From contig OY763044.2 in assembly GCA_963666825.2 (NCBI GenBank), forward strand, positions 4,774,001 through 4,838,000: a DNA stretch of 64,000 bases. The letters run 5' to 3'. The notes under the pieces are model-generated. The model worked only from the letters and a program-made list of their open reading frames with translations. It searched no databases and had not been told where the DNA came from. Of this stretch, positions 27,145 to 35,284 are shown piece after piece. Each line of letters starts with the position of its first letter. The first letter of the stretch is position 1. The position numbers were made by a program, and so were the translations under genes. This stretch comes from Saccharicrinis sp963666825. Lineage in GTDB: Bacteria > Bacteroidota > Bacteroidia > Bacteroidales > Marinilabiliaceae.

Positions 27145-28383
27145 TTAACCAAAGAACATGTATCCTATAGTAATTGAAGCTACTATACCAGCCAAATCTG
27201 CAATTAATCCACAACCTATCGCATGACGTGTTTTTTTAATTCCTACTGAGCCAAAATAAACAGCAATGATATAAAAAGTAGTATCAGTAGCACCCTGAAC
27301 TGTAGATGCTATTTTTGCAGCAAATGAGTCAACACCAAAATTAGGATTATCAAATAACTCCAACATCATACCTCTTGCTCCACTTCCACTCAAAGGTTTC
27401 ATTAAAGCGGTAGGCAGAGCATCTACAAAACGGGAATCAACACCAAAGAAAATACAAATAGCTTTAATTCCATCCACAATAAAATCCATTGCCCCAGAGG
27501 TTCTGAATAACCCTATGGCTACTAAAATAGCTACTAAATAAGGAATAATCTTAATTGCAATCTGAAAACCTTCCTTTGCACCCTCAATAAAAGCCTCATA
27601 AACATTTACCTTTTTTCTAATTGCGGCGGATAAAAAGACAATAATTATTGAAAAAAGGATCACATTAGAACCAACTAATGAAATACTTTTAATCTGGTCT
27701 TTAGGTAATGTTGAAAGCCAATAAATAAGCCCAACTACAAATGCAGTTAATCCTCCTAAGTAAGATAAGATTACTTTATCCCAAAGCTTGATCTTCTGAA
27801 CAAAGGCTACAGATAAAATACCGGCCAATGTAGAAAAGAAAGTAGCCAGTAATATAGGAATAAAAATATCTGCAGGGTTAGCAGCTCCAAACTGAGCCCG
27901 GTACACCATAATACTAACCGGAATAATTGTAAGTCCGGAGGTATTTAATACCAGAAACATAATTTGAGCATTACTTGCTGTATCCTCAGATTTATTTTGT
28001 TCCTGCAGTTGACCCATTGCTTTTAATCCCATTGGGGTAGCTGCATTATCCAGACCAAGCATATTGGCAGATAAATTCATCATAATAGTACCAAATACCG
28101 GGTGATTTTTTGGCACTTCAGGAAACAAACGATTAAATAACGGTCCTATCAATCTGGAAAGCATTCGCACAACTCCTCCCTGTTCTCCGATCTTCATAAA
28201 GCCTAACCACAATGAAAGAACTCCTGTAAGACCCAGGGATATCTCAAATCCAGTTTCTGCGTTGCTAAAGGTTGATTGCATTAGATTCGGAAATATATCC
28301 ATATCCCCAAAAAAGATTAATCGCACCAATGCAACCACAAACGATATAATAAAGAAGGCTATCCAGATATAATTCAGGACCAT
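27145..28383 (-). CDS. SpmA-SpmB fusion (nucleoside-recognition/Gate-domain membrane protein)
   Basis: A 412-residue polytopic membrane protein. The first half matches SpmA (GLTGVLSLWLGFMKIGEQGG, then MMNLSANMLGLDNAATPMGLKAM). The second half matches SpmB (AIKIIPYLVAILVAIGLFRTSGA, then LMKPLSGSGARGM and STVQGATDTTFYIIAVYFGS). These are Gate-domain (PF07670) proteins; in Bacillus, SpmA and SpmB are separate and act in spore-core dehydration. Here they form one chain in an organism that is not expected to sporulate. Gate domains are related to nucleoside transporters, so small-molecule transport is likely, but the substrate is unknown. Confidence 0.88.
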   Translation of the reverse strand: MVLNYIWIAFFIISFVVALVRLIFFGDMDIFPNLMQSTFSNAETGFEISLGLTGVLSLWLGFMKIGEQGGVVRMLSRLIGPLFNRLFPEVPKNHPVFGTIMMNLSANMLGLDNAATPMGLKAMGQLQEQNKSEDTASNAQIMFLVLNTSGLTIIPVSIMVYRAQFGAANPADIFIPILLATFFSTLAGILSVAFVQKIKLWDKVILSYLGGLTAFVVGLIYWLSTLPKDQIKSISLVGSNVILFSIIIVFLSAAIRKKVNVYEAFIEGAKEGFQIAIKIIPYLVAILVAIGLFRTSGAMDFIVDGIKAICIFFGVDSRFVDALPTALMKPLSGSGARGMMLELFDNPNFGVDSFAAKIASTVQGATDTTFYIIAVYFGSVGIKKTRHAIGCGLIADLAGIVASITIGYMFFG

Positions 28384-28454
28384 AACTATAGAATGTTAGA
28401 TTTAGATTATAAAATTTAAATCAAATTATAATATTCTAATTATCAATAATAAGA

Positions 28455-28503
28455 TGTTTTTACAAATATCAATCATTTTAGAATATAAGTATCTGTAAAA
28501 ACA
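28455..28503. repeat. Perfect 10-base inverted repeat upstream of the SpmAB-like gene
   Basis: TGTTTTTACA (28455-28464) and TGTAAAAACA (28494-28503) are exact reverse complements, 29 bases apart. They lie between the flavin-fold gene and the SpmAB-like gene, both on the minus strand. It could be a weak terminator of the former or an operator of the latter. Confidence 0.5.
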
Positions 28504-28532
28504 CCTACGTATTTATGATGTAAGAATATTTA

Positions 28533-29036
28533 TTAAAAGGTTCTTTTTACACTATTGTCTCCTTTATATTTCTCATGAGGAGCACCAAATTCTTTACAAC
28601 TAATATCATCAACCGGCACTTCCCAAATCTTAACGTTTCTGATGGCTGGTTCAGAGTATGTAAACTTTTTATCAGAATATTGTTCCATAATGATATTTAA
28701 AGCTTCCTCTTTTTTAGCCATATCTTCCTGAAAAATCACTTTTCCCCAGGCTACAACACTTTTCGATTTCATGCGATAACTACAAGCTACCTCAGGATGC
28801 TGAAAAGCAAGCTCATGATCTGTACTAAAAGTAACACAGATATTGTTGTTTTTATTTAAAATATCAATAATTCTACCTTCCGGAGCTGAATGTAAATAAA
28901 TTACATTGTCTTTAAATCCGAAATTCATTGGTAACACATAAGGTAAATCTCCATCCACAACACCTACAAAACACACATCACATTTCCTTATTATCTTTTC
29001 AATACGTTCATTGTTTAAATGCTCTACTGTTTTCAT
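28533..29036 (-). CDS. Pyridoxamine 5'-phosphate oxidase-like flavin-binding protein
   Basis: A 167-residue split-barrel protein of the PNPOx-like/NimA type. NERIEKIIRKCDVCFVGVVDGDLPYVLPMNFGF is the usual opening, followed by IYLHSAPEGRIIDILNKNNNICVTF and YRMKSKSVVAWGKVIF. These small proteins bind FMN or haem; some (NimA) reduce 5-nitroimidazoles, but most are uncharacterised and resistance should not be assumed. It lies 12 bases downstream of dnaG on the same strand, so it is probably co-transcribed. Confidence 0.85.
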   Translation of the reverse strand: MKTVEHLNNERIEKIIRKCDVCFVGVVDGDLPYVLPMNFGFKDNVIYLHSAPEGRIIDILNKNNNICVTFSTDHELAFQHPEVACSYRMKSKSVVAWGKVIFQEDMAKKEEALNIIMEQYSDKKFTYSEPAIRNVKIWEVPVDDISCKEFGAPHEKYKGDNSVKRTF

Positions 29037-29048
29037 ATTTATTTATTA

Positions 29049-31010
29049 TTATATAATCGCTCTATTTCCTAATTCCTGTGCCAGGGCACTTTTTATCACA
29101 TTAATTCTGGATAGTTTACTCATTAATTCATTAATTCTCTCTACATCATTTTGATCGAGAGTAACAATTTCCTTAGAGTACTTATCAAACAACCACTTAA
29201 CCTTACTAATTTTTAATTCATAAACTATTTTAGGAACATATTTAACCAAATATAATTCTTCATCCAGTTGTTTGGGACTATTCTCTCTAAATTTACGACT
29301 AACTAAATACTCTTTACTTAATAAATCAGATGCTAATTGACTCACCTCAGAGTCCATATTACTAACAAAGAACTTTACAGATTCAAAACCTTCCTTTGTT
29401 TTATTTTCTTCATACAACTGAAATATCTTGTTATATAAAGGATTTAAGCTCTCCAATTCGTCCTCTTTCAATTGATTTAAGATATAATCTCCAACTGATA
29501 TATCCTCGTCAAACTTTTCCTCGCATTTATGAAACAGGGATTTATCACCATATTTAATTAAAAATCGCACTATCTCCTGTTCTTCAACTTCAAACGGATT
29601 TTGAGTAGTAAAGGCATTACTTGCAAACTGAGGTTCTGCAATTGCAGGTGATACCGGATTTTGAGAAGTTGCTTCAACTCTACTTTTAAAACCTTCCTCT
29701 CTTTTTTTGCGGGTTAGCTTTCCTATCTCATCATATAGAACCTGCTCACGAACCTGGAGCAAAGTACTACACTCTTTAATGTACTCACCTCTAATAAAGG
29801 CCTCAGGTATTACTGAAATTGTTCTTACAATATCTTGAATTAACTGCGCTCTCTTTACCGGATCATTCTTTGCATCTTTTAATAAGATACCCGTTTTAAA
29901 CTTAATAAAGTCACCTTCATTCTCGTCAATATATTTCTGCAGTTGCTCTGCATTTCTATTTTTTGAAAATGAATCCGGATCTTCTCCATCAGGCAATAAT
30001 AAAACTTTAACATTCATTCCCTGTTCAAGCACCAGGTCAATACCTCGCAATGAGGCTTTAATACCAGCAGGGTCACCATCATATATGATTGTTATATTTG
30101 GAGTAAAACGTGCAATTAATCTGATTTGATCAACAGTTAGTGCAGTACCGGATGATGCTACAACATTATGTATCCCGGCCTGATGAAATGAAATTACATC
30201 CGTATAACCCTCCACCAAAAAACATCTGTCCTTACGGGTAATTTCCTGCTTAGCCTGAAATATTCCGTAAAGGATTTTACTTTTATGATAAATTTCTGAT
30301 TCCGGAGAATTAAGGTATTTAGCAGTCTTGGAATCCGTTTTTAAAATTCTTCCTCCAAAAGCAGTTGGCTTACCAGAAATACTGTGAATAGGAAAAATCA
30401 CACGACCTCTAAAACGATCTGCTTTGTAATTATCCCTCACTATAGTTAGTCCTGTTTTTTCAAGGAATTCTACTTTAAAACTATTCTTTAAAGCTTCATC
30501 AGTAAATGCAGATCTCGAATCAGGAGAATAACCTAACTCAAACTTGTTTATGATATCATCCCTGAACCCACGCTCTCTTAAATATGATAGTCCTACTGAA
30601 CGCCCTTCATCTGATTTATGAAGTATATCAGTAAAGTACTTTTGTGCGAACACTGAAACAGCCATCATACTTTCACGGTCGTTCTTAACCTGCTGTTGTT
30701 CCGGGCTTAATTCTACATCTTCAACGTGAATATGAAACTTCTTACCAAGATATTTAATGGCATCTAAAAAAGAAATCTGTTCAACGTCCATTAAAAAGTT
30801 AACAGCATTCCCTCCTTTTCCACATCCAAAGCATTTGTAAATTCCTTTGTGTGGAGATACTGTAAACGATGGAGTTTTCTCGTTATGGAAAGGACAATTA
30901 CCAATATAGTTAATTCCCCTCCTACGTAACGATACAAATTCAGATACTATATCAATTATCTGAGCTTGTGAAGTTTCTACAATCCTATCTACTGTACTTT
31001 GGTCAATCAT
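29049..31010 (-). CDS. dnaG: DNA primase
   Basis: DnaG lays down RNA primers at the replication fork. The N-terminal CHC2 zinc finger is complete (CPFHNEKTPSFTVSPHKG, then YKCFGCGKGGNAVNFLM, about residues 39-71). The core contains RGRVIFPI and GRILK, and the TOPRIM domain has FLVEGYTDVISFHQ (about 264-277) with the acidic NITIIYDGDPAGIKASLRG. The C-terminal helicase-binding part is helical. At 653 residues it is normal for Bacteroidota. It is divergent from the cytochrome bd operon; a TATCTTTG box lies at 31038-31045 on the minus strand. Confidence 0.97.
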   Translation of the reverse strand: MIDQSTVDRIVETSQAQIIDIVSEFVSLRRRGINYIGNCPFHNEKTPSFTVSPHKGIYKCFGCGKGGNAVNFLMDVEQISFLDAIKYLGKKFHIHVEDVELSPEQQQVKNDRESMMAVSVFAQKYFTDILHKSDEGRSVGLSYLRERGFRDDIINKFELGYSPDSRSAFTDEALKNSFKVEFLEKTGLTIVRDNYKADRFRGRVIFPIHSISGKPTAFGGRILKTDSKTAKYLNSPESEIYHKSKILYGIFQAKQEITRKDRCFLVEGYTDVISFHQAGIHNVVASSGTALTVDQIRLIARFTPNITIIYDGDPAGIKASLRGIDLVLEQGMNVKVLLLPDGEDPDSFSKNRNAEQLQKYIDENEGDFIKFKTGILLKDAKNDPVKRAQLIQDIVRTISVIPEAFIRGEYIKECSTLLQVREQVLYDEIGKLTRKKREEGFKSRVEATSQNPVSPAIAEPQFASNAFTTQNPFEVEEQEIVRFLIKYGDKSLFHKCEEKFDEDISVGDYILNQLKEDELESLNPLYNKIFQLYEENKTKEGFESVKFFVSNMDSEVSQLASDLLSKEYLVSRKFRENSPKQLDEELYLVKYVPKIVYELKISKVKWLFDKYSKEIVTLDQNDVERINELMSKLSRINVIKSALAQELGNRAII

Positions 31011-31037
31011 TTACAAATCACTCTAAAACAAGAAGCA

Positions 31038-31045
31038 CAAAGATA
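31038..31045 (-). promoter_or_regulatory. Candidate -7 box of dnaG
   Basis: On the minus strand it reads TATCTTTG, an exact TAnnTTTG match 28 bases ahead of the ATG at 31010. A CAAA on the plus strand further upstream is at poor spacing (13 bases). Confidence 0.45.
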
Positions 31046-31116
31046 CAAATTGATTAGACAAATAAAATGAGCATTATATTAAAGAACCTTATAATACAAA
31101 AACATTCATTTAGGCA

Positions 31117-31146
31117 TTTGTTTACCGAATTAATTTTCTAAATTTG
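31117..31146 (+). promoter_or_regulatory. Promoter of the cytochrome bd operon
   Basis: TTTG (31117-31120) and TAAATTTG (31139-31146) are separated by 18 bases, matching the Bacteroidota -33/-7 consensus. Transcription from it would leave a leader of about 110 bases before the DUF4492 start. Confidence 0.6.
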
Positions 31147-31264
31147 ATTTTTCATGAAACATTATTACCTTAATGATGTTTAGGAAATATCTTTTTGTGC
31201 ATAAACAAAAATAAGTAGATATTAGCAATTCATTAATAGATTTACGAGTTAAGAAGAATACAAA

Positions 31265-31474
31265 TTGAAGAAAATAATTGATTTTTATATAAGCGGTTTT
31301 AGTAATCTACCCAGTTGGGCAAGATCTATTTGGTTTATTATTTTACTTAAACTATTTATATTCTTTTTCATTTTTAAAATATTCTTTTTTCAAAATAAAT
31401 TAAAAAAAGAATTTAATTCAGACGAAGAGAGAGCTTCACACGTAATAGAACAATTAACAAACCCTCAAAAATAA
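31265..31474 (+). CDS. DUF4492 small membrane protein of the cytochrome bd operon
   Basis: A 69-residue protein with one long aromatic hydrophobic segment (SIWFIILLKLFIFFFIFKIFFF, residues about 21-42) and a charged C-terminal tail. The N-terminus KKIIDFYISGFSNLPSW is characteristic of DUF4492, which in Bacteroidota is regularly encoded just before cydA. It is presumed to be an accessory part of the bd oxidase, but I know of no experiment. The only usable start is TTG at 31265; no ATG lies in frame before the domain. Seven bases separate it from cydA. Confidence 0.85.
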   Translation: MKKIIDFYISGFSNLPSWARSIWFIILLKLFIFFFIFKIFFFQNKLKKEFNSDEERASHVIEQLTNPQK

Positions 31475-31481
31475 CAGATAA

Positions 31482-33077
31482 ATGTTTGAATCTATTGACT
31501 TAACACTGGTGAACTGGTCGCGGGCTCAATTTGCACTAACCGCAATGTATCACTGGATATTTGTGCCATTAACACTTGGCCTGGGCTTTATTATAGCCTT
31601 TATGGAAACCATGTATGTTAAAACAGGAGATCCTGAATGGAAAAGAATAACTAAATTCTGGATGAAGTTATTCGGAATTAATTTTGCCATTGGGGTTGCA
31701 ACAGGTATCATTCTTGAATTTGAATTTGGAACAAACTGGAGTAACTATTCCTGGTTTGTTGGTGACATATTTGGCGCACCCTTAGCTATTGAAGGTATTA
31801 TGGCTTTCTTTTTAGAAAGTACCTTTATTGCAGTTATGTTCTTTGGCTGGGGAAAAGTAAGTAAAAAATTCCATCTGCTCTCAACATGGCTAACTGCAAT
31901 TGGAGCAAACCTTTCTGCTGTATGGATCTTAGTGGCCAATGCCTGGATGCAGGATCCTGTTGGAATGAGATTTAATCCGGATACTGCACGTAATGAAATG
32001 ATTAACTTTTGGGAGGTATTTTTATCCCCAAGCGCTGTAAGTAAATTTTTACACACATCCACTTCAGGATTTGTACTAGCTGCCGTATTTGTAATAGGTA
32101 TTAGTGCATGGTATATGCTTAAGAAAAGGGAAATTGCCTTTGCTAAAAAGAGTATGATTATAGCATCTGTATTCGGTATTTTAGCTTCCATAGTACTTAT
32201 TGGTACAGGAGACTCTTCTGCCAAAACAGTTGCAAAAGCCCAACCTATGAAATTAGCAGCAATGGAAGGTCTTTACGAAGGTACTACCAATGCTCCTTTA
32301 ATTGGAATGGCTTTAATTACTGATGCACAGGATGAACCATTAACCAAAGATTCACAAGCTGAATTTGCAATGAAGATTGAAATACCTTCAGCGCTATCAT
32401 TCCTGGCTTTTGGTGATTTTAATGCTTTTGTACCTGGAGTTAAAGACTTAGTTTTAGGAAACGAAGAACATAAAATATTATCCTACAAAGAAAAAATTAA
32501 ACGAGGCTATGAAGCCCAACAGACTTTAATAGCATATAAAAAAGCTCAAAAAGAAAATAGCCCTGAGTTTGCAGGTTTACAAGCTAAGTTTAACGATGAA
32601 AAATGGATGGATGATTACTTTAAGTATTTTGGTTATGGTACTTACTATGATGAAAATCCTGATACATTAGAAGCCAATGCTTTTAAAATGGTTCCTCCAA
32701 TTTCATTAACATTCTATGCTTTCCATATTATGGTGGCCTTAGGAATGTGGTTCTTACTTTTATTCATTATAGTTCTATTTTTAATATTTAAAGGTAAACT
32801 GGTTGAAAACAAATTTATTTTGTGGGCCTCAGTCTGGACCATACCGCTAGTTTACATTGCTTCACAGGCAGGATGGATTGTAGCTGAAGTTGGAAGACAA
32901 CCTTGGGTTATTCAAGACCTAATGACAACTTCAACAGCTGTATCTCAAATTGACACAGGATCTGTTATGATCACATTCTGGTTATTCGCCATAACATTTA
33001 CTTCATTGCTTATTGCAGAAGTGAAAATACTTACAAAGCAAATTAAAATAGGACCTAAAAAAGTAGGAGGAAAATAA
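31482..33077 (+). CDS. cydA: Cytochrome bd ubiquinol oxidase subunit I
   Basis: CydA binds the three haems and oxidises quinol in a high-affinity terminal oxidase. The protein has 531 residues and about nine transmembrane helices. The haem-ligand His of helix I is in TAMYHWIFVPLTLGLGF (about 20-36). GINFAIGVATGIILEFEFGTNW, FFLESTFIAVMFFGW and the diagnostic GWIVAEVGRQPW (about 465-476) are intact. The periplasmic quinol-binding loop (about 255-380) is of moderate length with polar inserts. It precedes cydB by two bases. Presence of the enzyme indicates respiration at low oxygen. Confidence 0.97.
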   Translation: MFESIDLTLVNWSRAQFALTAMYHWIFVPLTLGLGFIIAFMETMYVKTGDPEWKRITKFWMKLFGINFAIGVATGIILEFEFGTNWSNYSWFVGDIFGAPLAIEGIMAFFLESTFIAVMFFGWGKVSKKFHLLSTWLTAIGANLSAVWILVANAWMQDPVGMRFNPDTARNEMINFWEVFLSPSAVSKFLHTSTSGFVLAAVFVIGISAWYMLKKREIAFAKKSMIIASVFGILASIVLIGTGDSSAKTVAKAQPMKLAAMEGLYEGTTNAPLIGMALITDAQDEPLTKDSQAEFAMKIEIPSALSFLAFGDFNAFVPGVKDLVLGNEEHKILSYKEKIKRGYEAQQTLIAYKKAQKENSPEFAGLQAKFNDEKWMDDYFKYFGYGTYYDENPDTLEANAFKMVPPISLTFYAFHIMVALGMWFLLLFIIVLFLIFKGKLVENKFILWASVWTIPLVYIASQAGWIVAEVGRQPWVIQDLMTTSTAVSQIDTGSVMITFWLFAITFTSLLIAEVKILTKQIKIGPKKVGGK

Positions 33078-33079
33078 TA

Positions 33080-34213
33080 ATGTTCGGAGATTTATCACAT
33101 TTAGCACTACAGCACTATTGGTGGTTCCTTGTATCACTTCTTGGAGCATTATTGGTGTTTTTAATGTTTGTTCAAGGCGGACAAACTTTAATTTCTACTC
33201 TTGGTAAAACCAAAGATGAAAAAACAATCTTAGTAAATGCATTGGGCCGTAAATGGGAGTTTACATTTACTACCTTAGTTACTTTTGGAGGTGCATTTTT
33301 CGCATCTTTTCCACTATTTTACAGCACAAGTTTTGGCGGTGCTTACTGGGTATGGATGATCATCCTTTTTGCTTTTGTAATTCAGGCTATTGCCTATGAA
33401 TTCAGAAACAGACCAAGTAATGTTTACGGACCAAAAACATACGAAGCTTTTTTATTTATAAATGGTTTAATAGGTACAATATTTATTGGAACTGCTGTAG
33501 CTACATTTTTTACTGGATCAAATTTCTCGGTAAATGATTTTAACCAATCAAAATGGGATACACCATTTCATGGTTTAGAGGCTGCCTTAAACTTACATAA
33601 CTTAAGCCTTGGTTTAACTGTATTCTTTTTGGCAAGGGTATTAGGAATACTTTATTTCATGAACTCTGTTGATCACAAAGAGATTCTAGAAAGAGCTAAA
33701 AAACAACTTATCATCAATGGATTGCCATTTGTTGTTTTATTCTTAACATTTACTATTTGGCTACTTTTAAGAGATGGTTTTGCTGTTAATCCTGACACTA
33801 AAGAAGTATTTATGCAACCATATAAGTATTTCAACAACTTAATTGAGATGCCAATTATATTAATAGGTTTCTTAGCAGGTGTTGTACTTGTACTATGGGG
33901 AATTATTTCAAGTTACCTAAAACCTAGTTCTAATGGTATTTGGTATACTGGTCCCGGAACTGTTATTACAGTATTAATGCTCCTGTTAATTGCAGGATAT
34001 AATAATACTGCATTTTATCCTTCAGTATCCAGTTTACAAAGTTCATTAACTATTGAAAATGCAAGTTCCAGTCATTTTACTTTGACAGCGATGAGCTATG
34101 TATCTTTAATGATTCCTTTTGTTTTAGCATACATATGGTACGCATGGAAATCAGTTAATAATAGAAAGATTGATGAAGAAGAAATTCATTCTGATGACAT
34201 TCATATCTATTAA
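33080..34213 (+). CDS. cydB: Cytochrome bd ubiquinol oxidase subunit II
   Basis: CydB is the structural partner of CydA. It is 377 residues with eight or nine hydrophobic helices. The N-terminus QHYWWFLVSLLGALLVFLMFVQGGQTL matches the family helix I, and the residues NALGRKWEFTFTTLVTFGGAFFASFPLFY match the conserved periplasmic-side loop and helix II. It starts two bases after cydA. It is followed by the 43-residue CydX-like ORF at 34241 and then a strong terminator, closing a four-gene operon. Confidence 0.96.
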   Translation: MFGDLSHLALQHYWWFLVSLLGALLVFLMFVQGGQTLISTLGKTKDEKTILVNALGRKWEFTFTTLVTFGGAFFASFPLFYSTSFGGAYWVWMIILFAFVIQAIAYEFRNRPSNVYGPKTYEAFLFINGLIGTIFIGTAVATFFTGSNFSVNDFNQSKWDTPFHGLEAALNLHNLSLGLTVFFLARVLGILYFMNSVDHKEILERAKKQLIINGLPFVVLFLTFTIWLLLRDGFAVNPDTKEVFMQPYKYFNNLIEMPIILIGFLAGVVLVLWGIISSYLKPSSNGIWYTGPGTVITVLMLLLIAGYNNTAFYPSVSSLQSSLTIENASSSHFTLTAMSYVSLMIPFVLAYIWYAWKSVNNRKIDEEEIHSDDIHIY

Positions 34214-34240
34214 TCCATTAAGAATAAAAAGATTTAAGTC

Positions 34241-34372
34241 ATGACATATATAAAGGAAATACTTTGGTATTTAAGTTGGCCGTTATTAATATTTATTAGT
34301 TTCCAGGCTATTAAATGGGCACTTAAAAAGTTTGAGCAAAAAGAACCAGAATTAAATGATTCGCAAGAATAG
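34241..34372 (+). CDS. CydX-like small subunit of cytochrome bd oxidase (43 residues)
   Basis: A short ORF from ATG 34241 to TAG 34372 lies 27 bases after cydB and before the operon terminator. The protein begins MTYIKEILWYLSWPLLIFIS and has a single transmembrane helix (residues about 8-27), a basic IKWALKKFE after it and an acidic tail ending NDSQE. CydX of E. coli starts MWYFAWILG with the same W-Y-x-x-W core, one helix, and an acidic tail. Position, size, topology and the W-Y-L-S-W motif all match. CydX stabilises the haems of CydAB in Proteobacteria; that role here is inference. Confidence 0.75.
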   Translation: MTYIKEILWYLSWPLLIFISFQAIKWALKKFEQKEPELNDSQE

Positions 34373-34385
34373 TTTCATATAAAAC

Positions 34386-34419
34386 AAAAAAGCCTTGGTT
34401 GTAACACCAAGGCTTTTTT
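34386..34419. terminator. Bidirectional terminator between the cyd operon and pssA
   Basis: A perfect 14-bp stem (AAAAAAGCCTTGGT and ACCAAGGCTTTTTT) with a 6-base loop lies between the convergent CydX-like gene and pssA. The T runs formed by the stem ends serve both directions. Confidence 0.92.
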
Positions 34420-34440
34420 GTTTTATATATTAATTAGTTT

Positions 34441-35175
34441 TTACTTATTACTAAATATAAGTTTTACAATTGAAAATACGACGTATAAAGCAATTACTAT
34501 AGCAATTCCTCCTATTCCTAACCAAATAATAAATAACAAACCACTTAGCAATAAAATATACTTGTCAATATTAGGAAGTATTTTAAAGTTCTTAAATTTC
34601 AAAGAAAACATTGGTATCTCTGAAACAAGCAAAAATGAAAACACAGGTACGAATGCTAATAACACCCATTGATTTTGAATTAGATCATTCAACCAGTTTT
34701 CACCATGAACAAATACAAAACCTAAGGATGCCAGAAACAATCCTGTTGCTGTTGTTGTCAAACCAATAAAACTTTCACTTTGTCTTGTATCTACATTAAA
34801 TTTTGCAAGTCGTAAACCGGAAAATACGGTAATAACAAATGGAGATAAAACAATCATCTGATTAACTACATCTTGCTGAAAAAAATCACTACTAAAATCT
34901 CCGAAAACAATCTTCTTCATCATCATATGAAGAATAGCCATAGGAGCGAAACCAAAACTGATCATATCAGCCAAAGAATCTAATTCTTTACCCATAGGAG
35001 AGTATGCTTTAAGCATCCTGGCAGCAAAACCATCGGTAAAATCAAAAAGTGCACCTGCAAAAATAAGAATGGCAGCAATATCAATTCTTCCGTTTAATGC
35101 AAAAAAAGCGGATAATGCACCACAAAGTAGATTTAAACTGGTAATAAAATTAGGAACTGAACTCTTAATTGACAT
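34441..35175 (-). CDS. pssA: CDP-diacylglycerol-serine O-phosphatidyltransferase
   Basis: PssA makes phosphatidylserine, the precursor of phosphatidylethanolamine, at the inner membrane. The CDP-alcohol phosphatidyltransferase signature D-G-x2-A-R-x8-G-x3-D-x3-D is intact within DFTDGFAARMLKAYSP and MGKELDSLADMISFG (about residues 46-75). Eight or so hydrophobic segments are present. I use the ATG at 35175 because MSIKSSVPNFITSLNLLCG is the standard N-terminus; an ATG at 35217 would add 14 unlikely residues. It is a single gene and ends at the terminator shared with the cyd operon. Confidence 0.93.
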   Translation of the reverse strand: MSIKSSVPNFITSLNLLCGALSAFFALNGRIDIAAILIFAGALFDFTDGFAARMLKAYSPMGKELDSLADMISFGFAPMAILHMMMKKIVFGDFSSDFFQQDVVNQMIVLSPFVITVFSGLRLAKFNVDTRQSESFIGLTTTATGLFLASLGFVFVHGENWLNDLIQNQWVLLAFVPVFSFLLVSEIPMFSLKFKNFKILPNIDKYILLLSGLLFIIWLGIGGIAIVIALYVVFSIVKLIFSNK

Positions 35176-35284
35176 GTGATTAAGTTTAAAATAAGAGATT
35201 AAAAAAATCGCATTCAAGATATATTAATCCTAAATGCGATCCTATATTATTTTGTATATTTTGTTTTACTAAAGAAATTGAATA

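Noticed and set aside
28533..29036. Nitroimidazole resistance (nim) gene
   Set aside because: The fold is similar, but most such proteins have no resistance function and the sequence gives no specific mark, so only the family is named.
31745..32224. Minus-strand ORF of 159 codons inside cydA
   Set aside because: Antisense shadow of the conserved cydA coding region; no signal of an independent gene.
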